64,000 nt of DNA from Yponomeuta sedellus (Eukaryota > Arthropoda > Insecta > Lepidoptera > Yponomeutidae), in assembly GCA_934045075.1 (NCBI GenBank), contig OW203734.1, positions 6,826,516 to 6,890,515 of the forward strand, given 5' to 3'. Below the pieces are notes generated by a model that was given only the letters and a program-made list of their open reading frames with translations, was not told where the DNA came from and ran no database searches. Shown piece by piece: positions 1 through 11,751 of this stretch; position 1 is the first letter of the stretch, and each line of letters begins with the position of its first letter. The position numbers and the translations under genes are program-made.

Positions 1-573
1 CTGTACTTGCCAAAGTTCACAGTTCTAGGTCAAGGGAAAGTATTATGAATTTTGATTCCCTTGACTGTCGAAATACATTTTTGCGGTACAAACGGCCGAA
101 ACTAATTTTCCTTAATTTACAAATTTTATTTTTCTCAACTTCAAAGGATTGGAGACCTGGGTTTTAATTTCAACTCACACAATCGCATATTTTAGCTTTT
201 CTCAGATCTGCCTTTGTGAGTGTTACTGCGTGTTGGCTTTGGCGCATGTTGCCAGTGATTTGTTAGTCAAATTATTTTAGTTGAGTTTTTGCGTTTGGCT
301 TTCTGCTTTTATTTATTGTATAGTTGTGGGTAGCTGTTATTGGCCTTATTAACTGTATTTCATTACTTGTGTTATCATTGATTATGTTCGCTGTTGATAC
401 CCCTAAGATATAAAAAATAAAAATAAAAAATAAATAAAACTTAAATCTCCAGGTGTTTTCGAGATTAGGGTCTGACCATCCGACGGACGGACTAAGTGAA
501 CCTAAAAGGGTTCCGTTGTAGAGGTACGGAACCCTGAAAAAAGTAATAATATTAATATTGGCCTTTTGCATCT

Positions 574-800
574 ACTTAATGAGATGATTTATACAGCGTC
601 CAGTGGCATCTTCACTCACGCAGCTCACGCTAGATGGGTGAAAGGACCACTCCGACGCTGTAGTGCCTGGGACATGGTTTTATAGATGGTGTAGGTTTGC
701 CCAGCACCTATACCATCCTGACAGCTTGGTCGGCCTAGCCCACAGGAAAGACTAGTCAATACGTCCGGAGTCAACCAAGCCGTGGGTTCCTCACGATGGT
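574..800. repeat. Repeat family C copy
   Basis: Shares its whole length with 14480-14715 (opposite orientation), 27830-28065 and the split copy at 25985-26510. Diagnostic blocks are 'tacagcgtccagtggcatc' and 'cctagcccac..gaaagactagtcaata'. Its class is unknown; the interspersed, variable copies suggest a non-autonomous retroelement. Confidence 0.7.
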
Positions 801-940
801 ATTGCGACTACAAATCCGCAAAAGTACGTACGTAACTTTGAAATTAAACACAGTCATTGGTTCATGCCCGCACTGGGGGGTCGAATCTAGGGCCCTCGCT
901 TGCGAGTCCATGGTTCTACCCACTGAGCTACCAGCGCTCG
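795..940 (-). mobile_element. tRNA-headed SINE (family S4)
   Basis: On the minus strand the sequence opens with an A-box-like 'tggtagctcagtgggtaga' and a B-box-like stretch. It is followed by a tail shared with the second copy at 21461-21597 ('catgcccgcactg' and 'tacgtaact..gaaattaaaca'). The shared non-tRNA body marks it as a SINE, not a functional tRNA gene. Confidence 0.6.
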
Positions 941-1112
941 AAAAAAGTACCCACGCAATATCTAAGCTTAGCATTTATTGCCAGGCCATATCGGTTGACC
1001 ATTCAAGAACGCCTTCTCGGTGGTGTAGTGGCACATGTTACTTAGTTACTATATGAGGCAACTTATTTTCCCCTTAGTTACACTAAGAATACTACCACTT
1101 TTTTTTTATGTA

Positions 1113-1345
1113 GCCTCTATTGTGTCCCACTGCTGGGCAAAGGTATCCCTTTCGCTTTCCACTCTTCCCTGTGGAACGGAGTCATGGCCACCTCCTGCCA
1201 GCCTGGCAAAAAGGTCGTGTGGTCGTCCTGCCATCTCCGCTTGGGTCGGCCACGTATGCCATATCCGTCGCGCGGATCCCAGTCAGTGACATTTTTTGCC
1301 CACCGCTTTGGGCTCAAGCGGTGAAAGCGGTGGCCTTCCCGATTC
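1113..1345 (-). mobile_element. LINE 3' fragment (C-terminal RT tail)
   Basis: The minus frame reads RWAKNVTDWDPRDG, then GRPKRRWQDD, then a WQ/REEW block. This is the conserved tail after the RT domain of insect RTE/Daphne-like LINE polyproteins. The plus strand carries the frequent lepidopteran LINE-end motif 'cccactgctgggcaaagg'. Only about 70 codons remain, so this is a 5'-truncated relic. Confidence 0.65.
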
Positions 1346-2974
1346 CACTTTAGCGACATAAAACCACCATAAATATTTGTAATCTCAATTATTTGAAATA
1401 ATATTTAACAGGACCTTTATAATTTTAAGGCGTTTTGAGTTACTCGGATTTTAATTTCTAAGAACCAGCGAACCACAAACCAAACTAATATTTAGTTATG
1501 ATTCCATATCCTGTTTATCTTTACACATGCAACCGCGAAGAACCAATGTTTTAATCAAATGAAGATGAATGAGCATTGATTATAGACACTCACCTTCTGC
1601 TGCCATTCCCACAATTAATTATTGTGGGAGTCGGCTCGAATTCTTATTTAATAAGCTGTGATAATGTGCTTAAAGTGAGAGAAGTCAAGAAAAAAATATG
1701 TTTTCTGAGCGTGCTGTGCGCAGAATAGTGTATCTGTTGAGTTGTCGTTTTAATAATTAAATTTTATAGAAAGTAAAATGTTACATACAAAATTAATTAA
1801 ATAAAACCATTAAAGGATGGAAGGGACACTGGGAGATCGAAAGAGGGGGAATCGCCAAGACATTATCATAAAAGGTTTTTCGGGCGAATGCTCATAAAGG
1901 CACACACACTCAAAAGCAAAATAATTGTTCGGAAGAAAAAACCTTTCCATATATAACACACTGAAAAACGAAAAAAAATTAACAATCACTTGAGTGACAC
2001 TTTACAAGCTGTTAAATACAATATACGACGCGGTGGGGAGGCGTTGACGATACCAATATACAGTCATTCGTGTATTGTGAGACGGATGGGCAGATGAATA
2101 ACGAATTGCTTGAATTACCGGCAGTGTCAGTTTTGAAACAAAGGCACACTACAAAGATGCGGTTATGATGAAAAAAAACCTTCTCTTTTCAAACTTCTGA
2201 CCTCAGTCTTTTTATCGTCAGGCCTCTTTTGACGAACGCACTGGCATCGTGGAAAATACTTTCCGGGAGGGTCTCGTTTTTCATGTTGGCAACACCAGAG
2301 GGGGCGGTCGCCGATCTTCTTAGCTTCGATATCGCACTCTTCTGTGCCCGAGTGCATAAGTAGTTATCTGGCTTGGTAAACCTATGGATAGGGCGAAGGA
2401 GCGTAGGGAAAAAGTAGTTTTGAAGAATTATAAATATAATAAACAAACAAATATAAATAGGTTTTTAAACAAATATAACATACAGGTAGATAAACATAAA
2501 TGGGTAATAAATAAGGATTGATTGATTAGCAATTAAGCAGTCACACGTGCCAAGAACTTCTAGATAAAAAATGTCCAACAATAAAAGATCGATTTGAGCA
2601 TTTACAGGCTATTTAGAAAGGTTGTAACGTATGTATGGATTTTTAACATCAAATTCAGCAAAAAACAAATGTACGGCTTTCATTTTCATAAATAATGACC
2701 TTTCAGTAAACGCCTTAATAGCGGTCTATTATTATTTAATAAATGATGAATGTACAACACCCAACGCGTCGAAACAACGTGTCTTTACATTCGGTACTTG
2801 TTAAGGTCAAACCAAATTATAAAAACGAAGTTTCGTATTCGTCAATCCACGTCAAGTGACGTCAATCCTGCCCCCCAGTTTTGCTCTAACAATCGCATGA
2901 AGTTACGTCAAGTAAAGACTTCCGGTCTTGTTTACATAAAAAACACCATTCGTTATAAAAACTCCTCGGGAGGA

Positions 2975-3150
2975 TTATACTATTTTTATTTTTAATGCAC
3001 TAACCCGTGCTAAGGACAATTTTAAAAACCTATTTAGAGGCTAAGAATTCCACCCATGCCGGGATTCGAACCCGCAACCTCTGGCTATCCGTTGCATCTA
3101 ATCCCGGCATGGGTGAAATTTATAGCCTCTAAATAGGTTTTTAAAATTGT
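2975..3150 (-). mobile_element. SINE-A copy 1, 5'-inverted foldback with 11-bp TSD
   Basis: Flanked by 'cctcgggagga' at 2964-2974 and again at 3151-3161. The 3' tail (AAAAATAAAAATAGT-type) is at the left, so the element is minus-oriented. Arms 3013-3066 and 3100-3153 are near-perfect inverted repeats of about 54 nt around a 33-nt loop. The arms contain the B-box region ('ggttcgaatccc' type) and the family tail. The tRNA 5' half is missing. Confidence 0.85.
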
Positions 3151-3661
3151 CCTCGGGAGGAGTTTAAATAGTATGTGGTCTCATTGGTCATAAGTCTCAT
3201 TGGTAAAGGGAAACATAGTCACAGATTATTTACACAGCCTCTGAGAAGTGTTTTAAGGGAATCACGTTTTTATAAAACACTGTTGGTTGGGCTCTTCCTT
3301 TACGACAGATTATTTTACGTCCATTTGAATTTAGAGAGTTGGTGTTCTTATGAATTATGCAATATTATTATTTATCTAAACGCCATTTTGATTCTTTTTT
3401 AGCAATTTTTATTTTATTTAAGCACCAACTGAATGCATATAAATTGTCAGCGATGGTATTTTCTTTCGAAGATGTTCGTAACCCTTAACCAGGTGTGGGG
3501 AGTAAGATAAGATAAGATAATTATTTATTTGCACTTTTTGAAACATGTATGAACTTTTCATTGGTTTTCGATTATTTCAAGCTTTATTTCAAGTTGATAG
3601 GGTTCAATTTAATGTGGTCCTGTATGGTACATTGCCTGGAACTTCAGTAACATTCCCTCAC

Positions 3662-6600
3662 CTTGTGAGCGACTCCTTGTAGTCCAGATCGTCAATTCCG
3701 AACCTCTCCCGAAGGTTCCTGAACACTAGCGGACAGTACTCCTTCACCTTGAAATGAGATGGCATGTTTTCTCTGAAAACGAAAAACTAAATTCAGTCAA
3801 AGGTCATACTTTTTCGTCGGAATCAGAATATTAATTTATTACCATGCGAAGTTCGAAGCGCTCGTGGCCTAGGCGAACCGAGTGATTGGAATCAATCACT
3901 TGGTTAAGCAATGACAGGCGTGGTCAGGTACAGGATGGGTGCCCCGCGTCCCGTGACTACCGCTAGTGGCATTTTTCCGAGCGCTTCCGTGCTTCGCAAG
4001 GCACGTTAAACCGTTGGTGCCGGCTGTCATTAATGGCAGTCGTTAAGCCATGTCAGAGGCCTTATGGGCGGCTTGATAACTTCTGACAGTAAGGCCCGCC
4101 ACTGTCTTACAATCCTCCACCAACCCGGACTTGGCCCCCGTGGTGGAGTATGGCCTAACCTTCCTGCGATGCAGGAAGAGACCCGTGCCCCAGCAGTGGG
4201 GACATACAAGGGTTGATAACGACCATGCGAAGTTTGTTAAAGTTGTTTGTTGGTGGCCAAAAATATAGCTCGTATTGTATACAGACTAATGATACAAGTC
4301 GTTAAAATATAACATTATTATCAAAACTAATATTTCGGTTTATGTTGTGTGTGTTGGGGCGACAATCTATTATTAGTTTTACATTAACAATTTTTATCAA
4401 AATTTATTAAAGTTTGATTTGTCAGCTGATGAGTCTTAAAGTTTTTTTTTTTTATGTAACCTTTATAAATCTTGCTGCAGGGCTTCTCTCAGAAAGAGAG
4501 AGTACGGGCTTAATTACCACAGGTGCCCACTACATATTGGCAATATCAAGGTCTTAGGTTTGAAGAAATAAATATTTCAAATATGGAACTAAATAAGTAA
4601 ATTAATAAATAATTAAGTCTCATTGATTCAAGGAATATTGGTTGTTAACAACTTGAATCAATGAGAATCACTAATTCGTATTTCTTAACTACATAAATAA
4701 AACGGTTTAACATCCAATATTATAGTGGAAGAAATCCCCATGTATGAGTAGAACCTCACTCCCATCGGGGAGGTTCTACATCAAGACAAACAACTTAACA
4801 TGGAGAAAGCTTTGAAATCGCAAAAAATACTAGCTGTTTCACACATATTAATCCCGCAGATTAACTGTTTGAAAAAGGAAATTTTATTTCATCTTTATAT
4901 ACCGATATTGAAAACTCACTTGTTAAATAGGTGATTGTCCACCTTAAGCTTGGAGTAAGCCCTGAAGTCATCCGGCAACAGCATAACAGGTATAGATACA
5001 TGACTGAGCTCATTTATCTGCAAAATAAAATGTCATTTAGTTATAGAGAAGGTGTAATAAACCCATAAGTCTGCTGACAAGGCTTTTAATCGCACATAAA
5101 GCATCACAAGAGGGTACATTTCTTTAACACTCTCCGTTGGAACATGCACATGATACTACAACACCAGAACAACATTGCTGCTTATATGTGAGTAGGTGAG
5201 GATCGGTGTCCAGTCAAGATGGTTCAATGGCATTGAGGAAGCAACCACAAAGGAATGTACAGGATTTACAGAGGTAGGGGATGTTGGCAGGGCGAAGTTT
5301 TTGCCCACCCGTGGCTCATATGTGTAACAATAATGTGTGAGATCGTGGGTTTGAATCCTGGTACATACATAAAGTTATATACATTTCTGGATTTATAGTA
5401 CAAATTCCAGTGGCAGACAACATAAGACGTTTATATTATTTTTAATGCACTAACCCGTGCTAAGGACAATCTTAAAAACCTATTTAGAGGCTAAAAAGCT
5501 AAAGTTGCTGCCTGTATGTAATACAGAGAATATTGTAAAGAGGTTCGAAATTTCACTGATGCCGGTGAGTCGCCCATTGGCTCAGTTGGAAAGAGCGCTG
5601 GCACGGATAGCCAGAGGTGGCGGATTCGAATCCCAGAGGAATCCCAATCGAATCATGGGTGGAATTTTTAGCCTCTAAATAGGTTTTTAACATGAGATGT
5701 TCAATACTAACACCAAATAGGTAGCCCATTTAGAAGGCAAAGTGTGTTACTATCAAAAATGGGTACATAGAATGCAAACTAGACTAGTGTTTCTTTGATG
5801 AATGATTTTTTTTATTACCTAGAATCTAGACCGTTGATGGCCTTAAGTATATTCTGCCTGTAAATTATATTATTATCTATAAATTATATTCTGCAGCCCA
5901 ATCATTATTAAATGCCTTAGGTCCACTTGCGTCAGCCCGGGTTATCTCATTTAACTCGAGTTAACCTCTTTAAAAATTGGTTAATTATCGATTTAACTGG
6001 TTAATAATAGAATCCATTTCTTCCAGGCAACCATATGGATCAAAAGTATGATACAATTGTAAATGTATGAAAATCTATGAAGATATGATAAAGATACTGC
6101 AGTTTTATGGGCAGGTATTGTTTTAGGTTTCATGGAAATTATAGGTACCTACTGGATTCAAACTATAACCTGCAATGGGTATAAACATGTAACATTCCTT
6201 GTTACCTATATTACAATACTATATTTTCAAAATCCTTCATAATGCTGACTTGAAATACCTGTTTTGTTTTGAGTACAAATGGATATTATGTCATAGAAAT
6301 GTTATTCTAATAAAAACAGACTACCGACATTGTCAGAATCTTTATTACCTTTTATGATGTAAAATTACACTTCACACACAAAAGCATGTCTTTTTAAACC
6401 ATAAAAACTCCATTAACAATGTTTCATTGACTAAAGCAGTCTGTGGCATACACAATAGGCTTGGGCAGCTATTACCATTAAAAACCATATTGATTGATTT
6501 GACTATTTTTGTATGATAATAATGTCGAGATAAAGATGTACGTAACATGATAATGATGCCAAGATCACAAAATGACCCTCAAATAAATAACACATTTAGT

Positions 6601-9074
6601 ACATGGCACTTCAGAGATTTATTTATTCCAGTCTCAGTAAAATTATCGTAAATTTGACCAAGTGCCAGACGTTGGTTGACTGTAGTATTATTATTATTAT
6701 TATTTCATGATATGGCAACCAGCCGATGTCGACAAATTCTGCCACAGTCAAGTCTTGACACGAAATGAGCAATTTTTTTTTTTATGTTTACCTACTAATT
6801 TTGATTTCTTTGTGAAGACTTTGAACTAAGTGTGAACTAAATGAATGTTCTATCTACAGCAACTCTGAAACAATATAAAATTAACAATGAGTACATTAAA
6901 CTGAAAAAATACATATTTTTAAAACTAAATACACGCTTAATAATACAACAACTAAAATAAAACTCTAATTATAACTTAATATCATTTTCTCCAATGAATT
7001 TTATAAGTAATATATACAGGCCCATGGACGATGATAAATGCGTTAATAAACACATGAAATTAATTGGTAGTGGAATATCTACAGATGGAATGCAACTATA
7101 CAAATTAACTGATCTATTATTATTTGAGCAGTTAAAGAAAATGTGGTCGAGATCACCCTCCTCCAGACCACACTCACAAATCGAGTTATCACGCACTCTG
7201 ATTTTATTTAAAAAGACAGGCGTACAACAGTGACCGATCCGAAGCCTTGATATCACCGACACTACCCTCTTACCAACCTTTTTAAATTTGAAAAACCAAG
7301 GTTTGGGTGTTATAGTTGGTTGAATAGAGAAAAATCGAGAACCCTTGAAGCGACTACTCTCTTCCCACAGGGTCGACCAGTGGACGTAAAGACGTGGCTT
7401 TGACAACGCTAGCAAGTCATAGGGATAGTGAGAGGAGTGCTTCAAGTCCACTTCATGAGTACAGGCGTGTTTAGCAATAGCATCTGCATTCTCATTACCC
7501 AAAATACCTGAGTGGCCAGGTATCCAGACCAGGTTGACTTCAAGGTTATTCTTATAACAATTTAGCAAAGATTTTTTAATATCCATAATGAGTTTACTAT
7601 TTAATTTTGACTTGAACTGATTCTGGTCCAGAGCTTGGAGGCAACTTAGAGAGTCAGTAAAGATAACTGCATTATTAATATTGTGCGATTCAACAAAAAG
7701 ACAGGCCTCCAATATTCCAATACACTCGCCAGTAAATACAGTGGACTCCGGAGGGCATTTAAATTGAATAGCCAATTTAGAGTTTTCTAAAAACACCGAA
7801 ACACCTACTGAGGAAGATGATGATAACTTCGACGAATCAGTGAAAAATCTTTTCCACCCATTCCATCGCTCACTTATAGCAGCATTAAATTTGGAGTTGG
7901 CTGAAGGATCATCTTTACCTATACCGATGCTCAGAATTGTTTTAGGCTTATACTGAATTACATCAAAGCTGTAATCAAAAATAGGCACTTTACTGGTTGT
8001 TACAATAGAGCCCCTGAAATTCTCTAACCATCTGAAACTCTTGACAATTTGAGGAACTTCTTTGTTATTCCAGTAGGAACTTGTAGAAGTGAGGGAATCA
8101 AGCTCTTGTAATTTTCGAGGGAGGATGTGAGACGTACGGGAACAAACTTTGGTTATAAAGCGGTCCGAAAGTAACTGGCGTCGAAGATGAAGAGGTGGAT
8201 CAACAGCCTCAACTTGAAGGGCATTAGTCGGTGTCGATTTCATACAGCCTAAAACAAGTCGCAAACATTTATATTGAATGCGATCTAACTTAACTAGCGA
8301 GGTTTTATTCATTGGCTCCAGGGCGAAACAACCGTAATCAATAACGCTTCTAATCAGAGCATTATATACTAATTTAAGGCTAAAGGGGTGTGCACCCCAC
8401 CAAACCCCGGCAAGAACGCGCAGGATGGTATAAACGCGTTCGCATTTTTTAACCAAGTGTTCAATGTGATAGACGCCAGTTAACCTAGGATCAAGATGGA
8501 CACCAAGAAATTTCACCTTCGATTTCAGAGGGATAGGGATATTTTCAATGCTTACCTCTATGTCGGGTATACGTCGTTTTCTAGTAAATACCAATAGGGA
8601 ACTCTTTTGAGCTGACACAGAAAGGCCATGGGAGAAGAGCCAGTGACTAAGGGATTCAAGAGATAAGCTCAAAGAATTCGCTGCGTCCTCAATGGAATTG
8701 TCAGAGACATACAAGGCCACATCATCAGCATACTGAAGGATTTCACAGTTATAATTAAGGCTAGAATTCATGTCGTGGGTATACAAATTAAAAAGTATTG
8801 GGCTTGACTGTAGTAAACACTACGCTTTAACGACGACCACAACAAAGCGACATGACATAATGCAATTGAAAAGTGTGAAATCCGATTAGCAAACTTAAAT
8901 AACGTATTTTAAACTAGGATTACTCAGAGTGTGAAATACAATTACCGTGTGATTGACACCCCACATAAACACGGAGAGCAGGGGCTCATTTGCACGGAAC
9001 AATTTCACTTTTTGATGCTTGACGCGGATATGTTTCTTTTTCAATTTGCTCAACCCAGTGGTTGGTACGGACAT
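3662..9074 (-). CDS. PIP4K: Phosphatidylinositol-5-phosphate 4-kinase, 5' part (3 exons, partial)
   Basis: Lipid kinase that phosphorylates PI5P to PI(4,5)P2; soluble or membrane-associated. Three minus-strand exons join in frame: 8946-9074 (43 codons), 4920-5017 and 3662-3772, with intron phases 0, 2 and 2. The start is the ATG at 9072-9074, followed by the family N-terminus ([20 protein letters not shown], then MWGVNHT). Exon 2 gives the INELSHV and [18 protein letters not shown] blocks; exon 3 gives [19 protein letters not shown], all typical of PIP4K2 rather than PIP5K. About 112 residues of roughly 400 are present. The catalytic core and activation loop are missing because the next exon is not found in 1-3661, so the gene must run off the left edge. 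Intron 1 (5018-8945) carries a LINE; intron 2 (3773-4919) carries a repeat-B copy. Identification rests on family motifs recalled from vertebrate PIP4K2 proteins. Confidence 0.93.
3857..4229 (-). repeat. Repeat family B, near-complete copy
   Basis: About 370 bp running from 'gcgctcgtggcctaggcgaa' to 'ccccagcagtggggacatac'. The family recurs at 12290, 14994, 16371, 22195, 22750, 32745, 40327, 48290 and 54988 in both orientations. It has no coding frame, no clear terminal inverted repeats and no assigned class; copies are often truncated. This copy lies in PIP4K intron 2. Confidence 0.8.
5431..5690 (-). mobile_element. SINE-A copy 2, 5'-inverted
   Basis: The left 55 nt are the family tail in minus orientation. 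The rest is the tRNA-like head and body in plus orientation ending 'cctctaaataggttttt'. The flanks 'cataagacgt' and 'catgagatgt' match at 8 of 10 positions and may be an aged target-site duplication. The head keeps the A-box region 'tggctcagttgg' and a degraded B box. Confidence 0.8.
5925..6010. repeat. Repeat family F (MITE-like, palindromic core)
   Basis: Shares 'ccacttgcgtcagcccgggt', the palindrome 'ttaactcgagttaa' and 'atcgattta' with an opposite-orientation copy at 14828-14920. No autonomous partner is visible. Confidence 0.6.
6773..8815 (-). mobile_element. 5'-truncated non-LTR retrotransposon (RT/RNase H) in PIP4K intron 1
   Basis: An uninterrupted minus frame (about 605 codons from 8786 to the stop at 6969-6971, open a little further upstream) encodes the end of an RT domain. 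It has a [12 protein letters not shown] block, the catalytic YADD box, a [12 protein letters not shown] block and the thumb. An RNase H domain follows ([46 protein letters not shown], giving D-E-D-D). A C-terminal Cys/His segment ([17 protein letters not shown]) follows. The minus strand ends with an A-run at 6773-6783, about 190 nt after the stop. RT parts upstream of YADD and any endonuclease or ORF1 are missing, so it is 5'-truncated. The intact frame suggests recent insertion. It belongs to the I/Jockey-like side of LINEs; the exact clade is not decided. No clear target-site duplication was found. Confidence 0.9.
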
Positions 9075-11751
9075 TTTGGATTTGTTTACACGGAGTCCGG
9101 TTTCGGCCACAAGATACGGTTACCAGTCCCACTGTTGTATCAGACCATCTTCTTGTTTAGCGGCGAGAAAACGATCGCGAGGAGGAACGATTTACACGAG
9201 AATTATTGGAGAAAAACGACACCCATCAATAGAAGCGAACGGCGTTTTGACAGATGATCAAAGTGGATACTTTTATGGCTGCGTTCGTGTTGCGATGGTT
9301 TTTTATTAATTTATTTTTATTATAATATCAGGTTAGTGATATAATATTACACATCAACTGATAACCATTATTGAAATTTTGTAAAAATATCTTTATATTT
9401 CATGTGGTAATCTGTTTTAACACAATCGAAAACTAGACTCAATCAATGTCCAACTCTCATCCCTAGCACGTTGTCTTTTTTAATTGAGTAGGTATCAAAA
9501 AACCTGAGCTGCTACCCCTTGGCAAACAGCCTCATTTGACAACTTGTTTGACCGATACAAGAAACAAATGAGATTATGTTATTTACGTTTATGTATGTGA
9601 ACACTGAGGTGTCAATTAAAAGGCATATACAAAAGTACGAATCTAAGTCAACCGTGCCCCTAAATCTTTTCCTAAATCTTTTAGGGGTTAACTGTATTTT
9701 CCAAATTAAAGCTCCAGGTTTTACATCAAGGAAAAAATATTATAAAAAATAAATAAATAAAAACTGTAAAAAAAACTGGGTATAAGATTTTTGTTTTGTA
9801 TATTAAACGAACTAATGTTAATGAATATTGTTATCTTTTATTGCTCCGTATAAAATTTGCACCAATTTATTTACAGTTAAGAGACACTAAATAATTTTTT
9901 GCGGCATACCGCTTACATAATTATAATGAACATGGTACCATTGGTATAATTATTTTTAAATTTATAATATGTGTCATTAATTACCTATATTAAATAATAA
10001 TAATAATCTCACGTCCGTTATCATTTTTGGGGTAGGCAGAGGCACCAATCCCTAGAACTGGGCCCACGTTTTGCCGAGTTTATTAGGTCCCAACGTGACA
10101 AGTGGAAAGCCCGTCACCATTATACCTAATATTCTATAGAACAAACACTATGTGTGCTAAATTCCAAGAAAATCCGTTGAAGTATTTCAACGTGATTGAG
10201 GAATAAACATTATTAAACTAAAACAACCCAAAAACCGTCACAAACTTTCATATTTATACTAGTGCTACTGCGATTGCAAATTCGTCTATAAAATTCTAAC
10301 ACCGCTTATGTCAACTAACATTTCATATAAACAACAGCTTTACGGTAAACTAATTTAGGTATCAAAGTTAAAGTCACCTATTATGCGACTTAGGCGCTGT
10401 TAGAACTGCACCGACGAAATGCAGCTTATCTACCTATTGTCAAACAAACAAAACTAGTTCTCAAGGCAGCCCGGTCGGTCCTACCCTCCCGCACCCCTCA
10501 GCAGTGCAGCACGCGATGCTCGAAACGCACACAGGAAACATACAACTCTTACATAAATCTCTTACGCTCATTTTCGCCGTTCATCTTGAACGGAGGGCAA
10601 AGTCCAAAGTGTCTGACTTGACGTGATCATGAGTACGGCCTGCTAATGTTTAAAATTCATTACATAGGCACTTTTCAGCAATCGGTTTTTAATTTTTAAA
10701 TTAATCAGCCGGTGGATGATTATGTGCGGTCAGTGTGGCCAGATGAAGCGATTTATCGCCATTTGGGTGAAATGATAACCATGCATTCGGCGGATTGCAG
10801 ATTAGATTGCAGCTTCGACTATGCAATTTTTTCGTTTCTTGGTAAAAAAACTGACACGTTTAGTTTGAGTCACACTCGCCCACCGAGGTTTCAGTTTCAG
10901 TTTAGGTTTGTAAGTAATTACAAACAAAAATTTTTGCTTTCCAACATTTCTCAAACTTGAAAGACAAGTTTTTTTATGAATTACATATGTGTAGGTTTCA
11001 CATTTTCTCTAAACTAGTAGAAAAACACGATAACGCTTTTCAAATTCCTAAAATTTTAGGTCGACGAGAAGTACCCTTTACATTTTGTTGCCCTTTAGCG
11101 TCGAAATCCCTTCGGCCGTCTACGTAACGACTCTATAATCTCACATGTTTATGACATTCTGACATTTTAGTGCCACAAAACGCGGGCGGGACTTTTGTAG
11201 TCATACTGTGATACTACTAACGCCATCGTTCTCTTATTACCTGTTTATCCCCATTCTGGCATAATTAATGGACGGTTAGGAGCAGTGACGACAATGACGA
11301 CCATAATTTTGTAAATGCAACATGTGTTACATATCCAACATGCAATCCGCATCCACGACTGCAGTCATTTTTTGTATCGATCAAGACATCGCTCTATTTA
11401 AATATAAAGGCGTCCTCTGACACGGCTGTAAAAAAAAACTTGTATTGATATCCACAGAGAATATGTAGGTATGGGTTGTGATGATTTGCGACCCCGGCAC
11501 ATGTCAAGTCAAAGGGATAGTTTTTCTACTGTCTGTTTTTTAAGTCATTCGTTGTGGGTACCCGGGATCTCAAAACAATATTGTTCTAAGCCCGGGATGG
11601 TTTATTTATGGTTTGCCTTTTTTTAATGTGTTTTTAATAATTTGTGTTTTTATTTAATCTGTAACCTCTGGCAACACTAATGGTGTAGCGATATATTTGG
11701 CGAAGTTTTTTTACGCGAGCGTACTAATACATACCTACCTGTTTGTTTGAA
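9075..11751. other. Divergent interval between PIP4K and HACD3 starts
   Basis: About 2.7 kb separate the minus-strand PIP4K ATG and the plus-strand HACD3 ATG. It should hold both promoters and 5' leaders. I found no convincing exon, TATA box or family repeat. Open frames such as 10712-10960 lack splice sites and family motifs. Confidence 0.5.

Larger units (their letters stand above)
1..3661. other. PIP4K intron, left edge; no coding exon seen
   Basis: No exon-like frame with splice sites was found on either strand. The stretch holds a repeat-C copy (574-800), a tRNA-headed SINE (795-940), a LINE 3' fragment (1113-1345), a foldback SINE-A (2975-3150) and a short GATAA microsatellite near 3505-3527. 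From 1360 to 2960 I see only AT-rich unique-looking sequence. Confidence 0.6.

Noticed and set aside
8946..9110. Upstream GTG extension of the PIP4K N-terminus
   Set aside because: The ATG at 9074 directly precedes the conserved family N-terminus; no ATG occurs in the extension.
9665..9690. Small palindrome around 'cccctaaat..ttagggg'
   Set aside because: Arms are short and interrupted by direct repeats; not distinguishable from chance.
10712..10960. 82-codon frame between PIP4K and HACD3
   Set aside because: No splice sites, codon bias or family motif; the start is not an ATG in context.
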